From NCBI RefSeq assembly GCF_958445495.1, contig NZ_CAUCSQ010000072.1:1-17791 (forward strand): DNA of 17,791 bases. The letters are read 5' to 3'. Under the pieces are notes generated by a model, which was not told the DNA's origin, made no database searches, and saw nothing but the letters and a program-made list of their open reading frames with translations. Of the stretch, positions 1 through 5,463 are shown one piece after another (position 1 is the stretch's first letter; the number at the start of each line of letters is the position of its first letter). Position numbers and translations under genes: made by a program. The stretch comes from an uncultured Bacteroides sp. (GTDB taxonomy: Bacteria > Bacteroidota > Bacteroidia > Bacteroidales > Bacteroidaceae).

Positions 1-872
1 GTGGAATCAAACCGGGTCACGGCACAGAATTTTTTTACACGTACAGAACTGATGAACAGTTTCTTACCTGTCACCTTTGCCAATGCATCAAAGCAGTAAC
101 CGCCCAACATTCCCAGCCAATAAGGAAGATGAACAGCAGGGATACGTTTGCCTAAAACCCTACTTACATGATACACCAAATCATTCATTGTAAAATCAGG
201 TTTGTCTACATAATTAAATACATCATAACCTTCCTGTTTCTCCTCTATCAGGAAGCGGATGAAAGAAGCTACATTTCCAACATATGCCATGGATTTATGG
301 TTATCTCCCTTACCAATCATCAGGAATCTGCCGGATGCAATCTGTCGCAAAAGATTATAAACGTTTCCTCTGTTTTCTTCACCGAAAATCACCGTAGGAC
401 GAATGATATGAATATTCCAGTCTGGATGTCGGGAATACCAGTCCCGCAATACACATTCGGCTTGCCACTTGCTACGCCCGTAATCATTAAACGGATCGGC
501 AGGATACGTTTCGGACGGATTATTTTTGTTTAACCCGTAAATTGCGACAGAGCTGGTAAAGATTAACCTGGATATTCTGTTGTTCCACATGGCGGTAAGC
601 GTATTGCACATACCTCCCACATTCACGTCATAATACAACGATACGGGAGATACGTTATCTTTATGCTCGGCAGCGAGTAATACAACCACATCCGTGGCTT
701 TCAACAGTGTTGTCAACCTTTGCACATCCGAGACATCGGCTATTTCCGTCAGTTCCGGATGATACTTACTTTGCCGTTTGTCTATATTCAGTAACTCGGC
801 ATCTGTCTGTTTCAACAAGCTGATAAGACGGCTCCCGACAAAGCCGGACCCACCAATAACAGTAATTTTCAT
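1..872 (-). CDS. NAD-dependent epimerase/dehydratase, 3' end cut by window edge
   Basis: This is an extended short-chain dehydrogenase of the nucleotide-sugar epimerase/dehydratase family, open from ATG at 872 to the window edge (about 290 codons visible). The Rossmann glycine motif GGSGFVG is at residues 7-13, the strand and serine motif FTSSVAIYG at about 105-113, and the catalytic YxxxK is Y131/K135 in DYGRSK. The visible length is close to a full family member, so only a few C-terminal residues are probably missing. It starts 15 bp after the stop of the upstream WecA-like transferase gene and should be co-transcribed with it. That pairing is typical of the ends of Bacteroides capsule or O-antigen loci, where such enzymes make or modify the first sugar loaded on the lipid carrier. 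The exact sugar substrate cannot be read from the sequence. Confidence 0.88.
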   Translation of the reverse strand, partial: MKITVIGGSGFVGSRLISLLKQTDAELLNIDKRQSKYHPELTEIADVSDVQRLTTLLKATDVVVLLAAEHKDNVSPVSLYYDVNVGGMCNTLTAMWNNRISRLIFTSSVAIYGLNKNNPSETYPADPFNDYGRSKWQAECVLRDWYSRHPDWNIHIIRPTVIFGEENRGNVYNLLRQIASGRFLMIGKGDNHKSMAYVGNVASFIRFLIEEKQEGYDVFNYVDKPDFTMNDLVYHVSRVLGKRIPAVHLPYWLGMLGGYCFDALAKVTGKKLFISSVRVKKFCAVTRFDS

Positions 873-887
873 ATCATCTATTTTAAA

Positions 888-2000
888 TTATTTACCCATC
901 TTAGTTTCCAATTTAACGGTCTCAATCTTATCAAGCCATAAATGAAAGCCAATCCAAAGAATGATATCCGCCAGCAGTACGACATTGTTACTTATATACT
1001 CCACGGCAACGATATTGAAGATGCTAAAACATATTGCCAATGCGAGAATAAGAACCATCGTAACATGGTGCGATATTCCTATCCGCAGGAATTTATGATG
1101 TATATGATTGCGGTCGGGCATAAAAAGAGGCCGGTGATTGCGAAAACGTAACCAAACAACACGGACTACATCAAACACCGGAACGATTAATACTGCAAAC
1201 GCAACAACAACGGCTCCTTCTGAAAAAGGCTTTATTGTGGGATTGTTCATAGCATAACCGATAGCTAAGAAGGAAACAGACAAACCTAATGTCAAACTCC
1301 CCGTATCACCCATAAATATGCGTTGTTTGCTTTTCAGCGTACCAAACACATTATAATAAAAGAAGGGAATCAGTACTCCCGTCGTTATAAAAGCGAAAAT
1401 ACCATATAACCAAGCTTCATTATAAATGAACAGGCAACCCAAAATGATACAAGCCATTGCCGACAAACCGGAACAAAGCCCATCTATACCATCAATCAGG
1501 TTGATGGCGTTTACTATGAAAACTACGGCAAATATCGTTAAAGGCATTCCAATCCAAGAAGGTAATATCGTCACTCCCGCCAATCCGTACAAATCATTAA
1601 TCCAAAGTCCCGAAAGTGGAAAAAATGAGGCGGCAAGAACCTGCATGACGAATTTCCTCCGATAATTAACTCCTATCAAGTCATCTGCGATGCCTACCAT
1701 AAAGAGAACCACCAATCCGCACATTAACAACAAAAATTGAGAGAATACCAAGAACGGGCTCAAAACCGTAAAACCCCCATCAAACTTGTACATAAAAAAC
1801 ATAGATAACGCTAACAGACAGCACTGAATAGGTGCAAATGCGACACCTCCCAAACGGGGGACAACACCAACATGTACCTTACGACCGTCAACGACGTCGA
1901 ATAAACGTTTCCGAAATGCAACAAGCAATATCTGCGGAATGATAATCCACCCTATAAATACAGCTACAATAAATACTATCGCTATAAAAAAATAATTCAT
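888..2000 (-). CDS. WecA/MraY-like undecaprenyl-phosphate sugar-1-phosphate transferase
   Basis: This is a polytopic membrane enzyme of the polyprenyl-phosphate N-acetylhexosamine-1-phosphate transferase family (glycosyltransferase family 4 of Pfam, MraY/WecA type). It moves a sugar phosphate from a UDP-sugar to undecaprenyl phosphate on the cytoplasmic face, which starts synthesis of a surface glycan unit. The family signatures appear in order: KVHVGVVPRLGG (41-52), the Mg-binding DD at 106-107, NAINLIDGIDG (164-174), FMGDTGS (229-235) and the HIHH motif (299-302) after DVVR. There are about ten hydrophobic helices over 370 residues, a normal length. The downstream neighbour, 15 bp away, is an epimerase, so the pair probably ends a polysaccharide locus that continues left of the window. 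The sugar (GlcNAc, GalNAc or QuiNAc-like) is not decidable. The gene lies just outside the left end of the invertible segment. Confidence 0.92.
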   Translation of the reverse strand: MNYFFIAIVFIVAVFIGWIIIPQILLVAFRKRLFDVVDGRKVHVGVVPRLGGVAFAPIQCCLLALSMFFMYKFDGGFTVLSPFLVFSQFLLLMCGLVVLFMVGIADDLIGVNYRRKFVMQVLAASFFPLSGLWINDLYGLAGVTILPSWIGMPLTIFAVVFIVNAINLIDGIDGLCSGLSAMACIILGCLFIYNEAWLYGIFAFITTGVLIPFFYYNVFGTLKSKQRIFMGDTGSLTLGLSVSFLAIGYAMNNPTIKPFSEGAVVVAFAVLIVPVFDVVRVVWLRFRNHRPLFMPDRNHIHHKFLRIGISHHVTMVLILALAICFSIFNIVAVEYISNNVVLLADIILWIGFHLWLDKIETVKLETKMGK

Positions 2001-2164
2001 TTATAAATTCATTTTTCTTGACTATAATCCATGACTACATTCTCTCTTATCTTCATAAAAAACAGTCACCCTTATTTTCGGCATACAACATGCCACTCAT
2101 AAATACTCATCACAAAATAATAAATATCAGACAATTAATAAAATATACAAATTTACTATCCATC

Positions 2165-2187
2165 ACTCTCTATTCTGTAATAGAGAG
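2165..2187 (+). repeat. Left inverted repeat / recombination site of invertible segment
   Basis: The 23-bp site matches the reverse complement of 3411-3433 at 22 positions; the single difference is C at 2168 against A. Internally it is a perfect dyad: ACTCTCTATT (2165-2174), centre ctgt, then AATAGAGAGT (2179-2188). Two inverted arms around a short asymmetric centre is the usual form of a tyrosine-recombinase core site. Confidence 0.85.
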
Positions 2188-2257
2188 TAAGAGAAAACAC
2201 AATAATCATATATCAATGATTTACAGAAAATTAGACATAGAACAACTAATTATATGT

Positions 2258-2278
2258 GTTTCACATTTTACATGAAAC
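2258..2278. promoter_or_regulatory. Dyad upstream of the AraC-type gene (possible operator)
   Basis: GTTTCA (2258-2263) and TGAAAC (2273-2278) form a perfect 6-bp inverted repeat with a 9-nt spacer, about 125 bp upstream of the regulator start. It could be a regulator binding site, but in such AT-rich DNA chance is a real alternative. Confidence 0.25.
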
Positions 2279-2402
2279 GTTCTAATAAAATTATATTCGA
2301 ATCTAATATTCAGATTATAAATATTTTACAATTAATAATTCTGAATCAATTATGAAACAAATAAGACATAGGTAGTATTTGAACACTAAAAAGCGGAAAA
2401 AT

Positions 2403-3278
2403 ATGGAAGCAAAACAATTACTAAATGAACTGCTTTATATCGGAGAACATTTGTCATGTAAAAATTATATGACAGATATTACAACAGGATTCAAATATAT
2501 TGAATTTAACGAAGAAACAACCGTAACAGAAGAATATGCCCGTAAAAATTATCTCTTATTTTTCTTGAAAGGTGATTTCACTGTAAATTGCAATCAATTT
2601 TGCGGCCGTACTTTTCATGATGACGAAATGATATTATTGCCAAAGTCATCTATAATAAAAATATCGGCTAAAGCTCAATCACAGATGCTGACTATGATAT
2701 TCGACACTCCTATAGACAGTTGTGACAAGTTATTATTCCAGACATTAAGCTCAATCTGTAAAAATATAGAATATAACTTCGAATCTATACCTATCCGTTA
2801 CCCATTGACACCTTTTCTGGAAACAACCATTTGCTGTCTAAAAAATCAAATGAACTGTATACACTTACATGAAATCATACAACGTGAATTTTTCTTCTTA
2901 CTTAGAGGCTTTTATGAAAAAAAGGAAATAGCCCTTCTTTTTCACCCGATTATAGGCAAAAAATTAGACTTCAAAGATTTTGTCATGCAAAACTACACAA
3001 AAGTAAATAATTTGGATGAACTGATAGCCTTGTCCAACATGGGAAGAACAAGCTTTTACATCAAATTCAAAGAAGAATTCGGAACAACTGCAAAACAATG
3101 GATGATGAAACAATTAAAAGAACGGATACTGGGAAAAGTGGCTGAACCCGGCGTATGCGTCAAGCAACTGATGGAAGTATGTAATTTCGAATCGCAGGCA
3201 CAGTTATACCGTTATTTTAAACAACAATTCCATTGTACTCCCAAACAACTGATAGACCACTACCAAACCGACTATTAG
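2403..3278 (+). CDS. AraC-family transcriptional regulator inside the invertible segment
   Basis: This is a DNA-binding regulator of the AraC/XylS family (291 aa). The N-terminal half (about 1-180) is a cupin-like sensor region with short beta stretches and no signature I can assign to a ligand. The C-terminal domain has two helix-turn-helix units, about 203-226 (LDELIALSNMGRTSFYIKFK) and 253-276 (ending LYRYFKQQF), followed by the characteristic TPKQLI. I chose ATG 2403; an in-frame TTG at 2379 would add eight residues but has no better ribosome site. The gene is much more AT-rich than pepD, rsmA or ftsH, which suggests transfer. It lies between inverted recombination sites, and no good promoter faces it in this orientation, so it may be silent as drawn. 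The neighbouring polysaccharide genes are plausible targets, but this is inference. Confidence 0.87.
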   Translation: MEAKQLLNELLYIGEHLSCKNYMTDITTGFKYIEFNEETTVTEEYARKNYLLFFLKGDFTVNCNQFCGRTFHDDEMILLPKSSIIKISAKAQSQMLTMIFDTPIDSCDKLLFQTLSSICKNIEYNFESIPIRYPLTPFLETTICCLKNQMNCIHLHEIIQREFFFLLRGFYEKKEIALLFHPIIGKKLDFKDFVMQNYTKVNNLDELIALSNMGRTSFYIKFKEEFGTTAKQWMMKQLKERILGKVAEPGVCVKQLMEVCNFESQAQLYRYFKQQFHCTPKQLIDHYQTDY

Positions 3279-3410
3279 ACAGTCTGGGGAAATAATTCTG
3301 CCCCTGTATAAAAAGTGTGTATTATTGAACTTTTAGATAGTGGCAGTCTGCAGTAAATAAACTTAATTTGCAGCATCATTTTCGCTCAACCGGCAATGAA
3401 CGGTGATTGG

Positions 3411-3433
3411 CTCTCTATTACAGAATAGATAGT
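3411..3433 (-). repeat. Right inverted repeat / recombination site of invertible segment
   Basis: On the minus strand this reads ACTATCTATTCTG followed by TAATAGAGAG, matching the left site at 22 of 23 positions. The centre is acag on the plus strand, opposite to the left copy. It sits 64 bp beyond the 3' end of the recombinase gene and 132 bp past the AraC stop. Confidence 0.85.
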
Positions 3434-3438
3434 AATTA

Positions 3439-3470
3439 CAAATATACTTTATTAATCTGAAATTTGCAAA
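3439..3470 (-). promoter_or_regulatory. Bacteroides-type promoter just outside the right repeat, facing inward
   Basis: On the minus strand a TTTG (-33 box, 3467-3470) is followed 20 bp later by TATATTTG (3439-3446), a full match to the TAnnTTTG -7 consensus. Transcription would start at about 3432, inside the repeat, and run into the invertible segment. In the present orientation that RNA is antisense to the AraC gene; in the inverted orientation it would be its mRNA, with a leader of roughly 240 nt. The box follows the recombinase gene and faces no other gene. Confidence 0.6.
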
Positions 3471-3497
3471 ATAAAAAGAACAAATTTATTTTTTATA

Positions 3498-4724
3498 TCA
3501 CAACAAATTGGTTACGGCGCGATTTACCTGAGCCAACGTTTCCTGATCAAATTCTTTAAGATACACTCGCGTCATTTCCTCTGAAGTATGCCCCAAACCT
3601 GCACTTATGATAGATATAGGAGCTCCGCTTTCACGCGCTAAAGTCGCCCAGGTATGGCGGGCGGTGTAAGTTGTCAAACGTACATTTATATTCAATTCGG
3701 AGGCAATCTTCTTCAAATGCCTGTTTATACGCCTTAGAGCCAGACGATATTGGGCATATATCGGCGTAGGCGAGACATCATCAATAACCGGAAAAACATA
3801 TTCGCCCGCATTTGCGTATTTGTCAATCAAAGATTGCATCTGCGAAGTGACTACTATGTGAATCAACTGTTTAGACTTATGACGATAATAACTAAGCACA
3901 CCACCACGTATATTCCCTTTTCTTAAAAATACAATATCGACAAAAGCCATCCCCTGGGCATAAAAACTAAACAAATATAAATCACGGGAAAGCGCTATCT
4001 CCGAACGCTCCGGTAAAGAAAGGGAAAACAGTTTACGCATTTCCTCCTTGTGTATCGCTCGTTTAATAGTCTTACAGGGCTTTGCACGCACATGAATAAA
4101 AGGGGAACCGTTCTTAGGCCTATACCCTTCCCGGATAGCAGAGTTATATATCGTCCGAAAATTACGTAAGTAATAATTTACCGTATTCTCCGTTAAGCCC
4201 TGCATATATAAAAAATCCTCATAACCGTTTACATAATTAGTGTCAATTTCATCTATTCCGATATCCGCCTTTCGAAAGGACAACATATTCATATATTTTT
4301 TTAAAGAAGCATACGTACTGCGGTAAGCCGCCGCAGTTCCATCCTTCTCCATACTCTTCTTACGAGCTATCTGTATATCGATATATTGAAAAAAAGAACA
4401 ACGGAAACGATTCCGTTTCTCAGATTCAACTATATCATTTACGGAATATGGTTCTTTTTTCTTCTCCAATATGCGGACTCGGTTCAAAAGACGTTTATAC
4501 TTCCGTCTCAACTCCTGGTTTATCGCATCAATTTCCTTCATGGAATAAATGGAACGTTCACAATATCCCACTTCGCAGGTACTCTCATCAAACTGCTGTT
4601 GAAATAAATGATATTTAGTGTAATAAAGCAATTTCCGCCTTTGGTGAATAATTTGGAATACCAATGGAAATGTACCGTTATTCAGCATTCTCTGCTTATT
4701 AAGCAATAGTTTTATAGATGCCAT
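3498..4724 (-). CDS. Tyrosine site-specific recombinase (probable DNA invertase)
   Basis: This 408-aa tyrosine recombinase has the Bacteroidales architecture: an N-terminal arm/DNA-binding part (1-about 90), a SAM-like core-binding domain (about 108-205) and a C-terminal catalytic domain (about 225-408). Visible catalytic residues are R356 in TYTARHTW, H379 in GLGHT and the nucleophile Y388 in RVYLKEF. The box II histidine position is Y353. The box I region reads YAQGMAFVDI and shows no arginine where one is expected, a departure also known for IntDOT-like enzymes. The gene reads toward the invertible segment and ends 65 bp from its right site, with no tRNA or direct att-like repeat nearby. 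An invertase role therefore fits better than an integrative-element integrase. It has its own -7 box upstream. Confidence 0.9.
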   Translation of the reverse strand: MASIKLLLNKQRMLNNGTFPLVFQIIHQRRKLLYYTKYHLFQQQFDESTCEVGYCERSIYSMKEIDAINQELRRKYKRLLNRVRILEKKKEPYSVNDIVESEKRNRFRCSFFQYIDIQIARKKSMEKDGTAAAYRSTYASLKKYMNMLSFRKADIGIDEIDTNYVNGYEDFLYMQGLTENTVNYYLRNFRTIYNSAIREGYRPKNGSPFIHVRAKPCKTIKRAIHKEEMRKLFSLSLPERSEIALSRDLYLFSFYAQGMAFVDIVFLRKGNIRGGVLSYYRHKSKQLIHIVVTSQMQSLIDKYANAGEYVFPVIDDVSPTPIYAQYRLALRRINRHLKKIASELNINVRLTTYTARHTWATLARESGAPISIISAGLGHTSEEMTRVYLKEFDQETLAQVNRAVTNLL

Positions 4725-4762
4725 AATTTACTCTTACCCTATTATTTTTCATTCAAATAGCA

Positions 4763-4770
4763 CAAAAGTA
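4763..4770 (-). promoter_or_regulatory. -7 promoter box of the recombinase gene
   Basis: On the minus strand it reads TACTTTTG, a full match to TAnnTTTG, 38 bp upstream of the recombinase ATG. No clear -33 TTTG is seen at the usual distance. Confidence 0.5.
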
Positions 4771-4860
4771 CAAAAAGTTCACAAGTGACAGATTCTTTTA
4801 AATCAAAAAGCCTCCCCTAACCTATCAGATTATTCCATAAAATCCCGACCCGGAAAATAC

Positions 4861-4898
4861 AAAAAAAATGGGGATAACGTCTTCGATAACGTATCCCC
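4861..4898 (-). terminator. Intrinsic terminator of the small-peptide operon
   Basis: The hairpin at 4870-4898 pairs GGGGAT with ATCCCC and, after a one-base bulge, ACGT with ACGT. On the minus strand it is followed by eight T residues (4861-4868). It lies 28 bp beyond the second peptide stop and isolates that unit from the recombinase promoter. Confidence 0.85.
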
Positions 4899-4926
4899 GT
4901 TTACACCTAAGTTAATGTACTTTTTC

Positions 4927-5016
4927 TCATTTTTCAACTCTGTACCCCAGTGACATCATTTCGTTACGACCTAATTCGCTGAGGATTTTTTTTACTAAAG
5001 AACTCATTTTCTTCAT
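4927..5016 (-). CDS. Small basic peptide, 29 aa, second gene of two-peptide operon
   Basis: This is a short open frame of unknown function. It begins MKKMSSLVKKILSELG and ends MMSLGYRVEK, then TGA. The first half is lysine-rich and could form an amphipathic helix; there is no secretion signal, double-glycine leader or cysteine. AAGG lies just upstream of the ATG. It starts 59 bp after the first peptide gene and is followed closely by a strong terminator, which supports real expression. Both peptides are basic at the N-terminus and share a Gly-Tyr near the C-terminal part, so they may be related. I see no modifying enzyme, transporter or protease next door that would mark a RiPP or pheromone. 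Roles such as signalling, membrane activity or regulation are open. Confidence 0.6.
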   Translation of the reverse strand: MKKMSSLVKKILSELGRNEMMSLGYRVEK

Positions 5017-5039
5017 AATCCTTAAACCTTTAAATTACT

Positions 5040-5066
5040 AATACCTGAAATTTTTAATACCTGAAA
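5040..5066. repeat. Short direct repeat between the two peptide genes
   Basis: AATACCTGAAA occurs twice (5040-5050 and 5056-5066) with a 16-bp period, entirely within the 59-bp gap between the two small genes. It could be a regulator or RNA element, or a trace of local duplication. Confidence 0.5.
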
Positions 5067-5075
5067 ACTAAAAAA

Positions 5076-5174
5076 CTAAGCTTTACCGTTTGGAAGAGTA
5101 TTAATCGTTGAATATCCCCAAACATGTACATCGGCTTCACCGAACTTTCTAAACAATCTTTTTAACCTTTTCAT
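5076..5174 (-). CDS. Small basic peptide, 32 aa, first gene of two-peptide operon
   Basis: This 32-codon frame starts MKRLKRLFRKFGEAD and ends WGYSTINTLPNGKA, then TAG. The start is decided by a strong AGGAGG (minus strand, 5183-5188) nine bases before the ATG, which is unusual in Bacteroides, where Shine-Dalgarno sequences are weak. The N-terminus carries seven Lys/Arg in the first ten residues, alternating with Leu/Phe, and the C-terminal half is neutral with aromatic residues. A -7 box lies about 34 bp upstream. I do not recognise the family. The strong ribosome site, promoter, neighbouring second peptide and shared terminator argue for a real gene. It is too short for default gene callers and has probably been missed in annotations. 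Confidence 0.65.
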   Translation of the reverse strand: MKRLKRLFRKFGEADVHVWGYSTINTLPNGKA

Positions 5175-5207
5175 TTTGTTATCCTCCTAATTATATGTTT
5201 TACAACA

Positions 5208-5215
5208 CAAAAATA
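5208..5215 (-). promoter_or_regulatory. -7 promoter box of the two-peptide operon
   Basis: On the minus strand it reads TATTTTTG, a full TAnnTTTG match. The start site would be near 5201, giving a leader of about 27 nt that contains the AGGAGG. No clear -33 TTTG is present, which would fit activator dependence through the dyads upstream. Confidence 0.5.
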
Positions 5216-5255
5216 CAGCCTTTGTTTATATATTGCGCCTTAAAAAGAGGATTTT

Positions 5256-5271
5256 TATGCTTTAAAGCATA
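5256..5271. promoter_or_regulatory. 16-bp perfect palindrome upstream of the peptide operon
   Basis: TATGCTTTAAAGCATA is perfectly self-complementary. It lies about 55-70 bp upstream of the predicted start of the peptide transcript, a plausible operator position. No T-run follows, so it is unlikely to be a terminator. Confidence 0.4.
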
Positions 5272-5274
5272 TTT

Positions 5275-5290
5275 ATTGATTTGCATCAAT
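5275..5290. promoter_or_regulatory. TTGAT-N4-ATCAA dyad, FNR/CRP-type site candidate
   Basis: ATTGAT TTGC ATCAAT is a perfect inverted repeat whose core equals the E. coli FNR consensus TTGATnnnnATCAA. It is centred about 82 bp upstream of the predicted peptide-operon start, a distance used by CRP/FNR activators. Whether a Bacteroides CRP/FNR-family protein binds this sequence is not known from the sequence. Confidence 0.35.
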
Positions 5291-5342
5291 TAATTTATTT
5301 GTTATAAGGCAGAATTGCAATATACATGATAGTAAATATGAC

Positions 5343-5372
5343 AAAAAAGCATGAATGAAACTTCATCCATGC
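5343..5372 (-). terminator. Terminator downstream of pepD
   Basis: The hairpin GCATGaATGAA / TTCATcCATGC (5349-5372) is followed on the minus strand by six T residues (5343-5348). It is about 90 bp past the pepD stop and closes the membrane protein-pepD unit. Confidence 0.75.
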
Positions 5373-5463
5373 CTTTCCGCACTATACCTTAATTATTATC
5401 CGGTTACCTCATAATTGTCGGTTATGTATCATATCAACCCAATATACCCCTGCAGCAGGACGG

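Larger units (their letters stand above)
2001..2402. other. AT-rich intergenic region holding the left recombination site
   Basis: This 400-bp stretch lies between the divergent transferase and AraC-type genes and is strikingly AT-rich. It contains the left inverted repeat (2165-2187). A minus-strand TAAATTTG box (2148-2155) matches TAnnTTTG and faces the transferase gene, without a clear -33 TTTG. There are also small dyads at 2258-2278 and 2300-2316. The open frame across 2018-2275 runs through the recombination site and shows no protein-like composition. I see no convincing promoter in the segment facing the AraC gene; the best partial match is TATATTCG at 2292-2299. Confidence 0.6.
2165..3433. 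mobile_element. Predicted 1.27 kb invertible DNA segment carrying an AraC-family gene
   Basis: The segment is bounded by two 23-bp sites in inverted orientation (22/23 identity). Their asymmetric centres read ctgt on the left and acag on the right, so recombination between them would invert the DNA rather than excise it. One gene is enclosed, the AraC-type regulator. A tyrosine recombinase gene lies directly outside the right end (3498-4724) with no gene in between. Tyrosine recombinases that flip nearby promoters are established in Bacteroides (the Tsr proteins); here the cargo would be a whole regulator gene. After inversion the regulator would start near 3195 on the minus strand and share direction with the recombinase, transferase and epimerase. 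Inversion itself is inferred; the repeats and layout are seen. Confidence 0.78.

Noticed and set aside
2018..2275. 85-codon open frame on the plus strand left of the AraC gene
   Set aside because: It crosses the left recombination site, lies in very AT-rich DNA, has no ribosome site and shows no protein-like pattern.
3281..3305. Possible terminator for the AraC gene (GGGG / CCCC at 3286-3304)
   Set aside because: The stem is only four pairs with a long loop and no T-run on the plus strand.
3498..4724. Recombinase as integrase of an integrative conjugative element or prophage
   Set aside because: No direct att-like repeats, no adjacent tRNA, no excisionase, relaxase or phage genes; the inverted sites next to it explain it better as an invertase.
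4927..5174. The small peptides as leader peptides attenuating the recombinase gene
   Set aside because: A strong terminator and a separate recombinase promoter lie between them, there is no run of regulatory codons, and two separate peptides are encoded.
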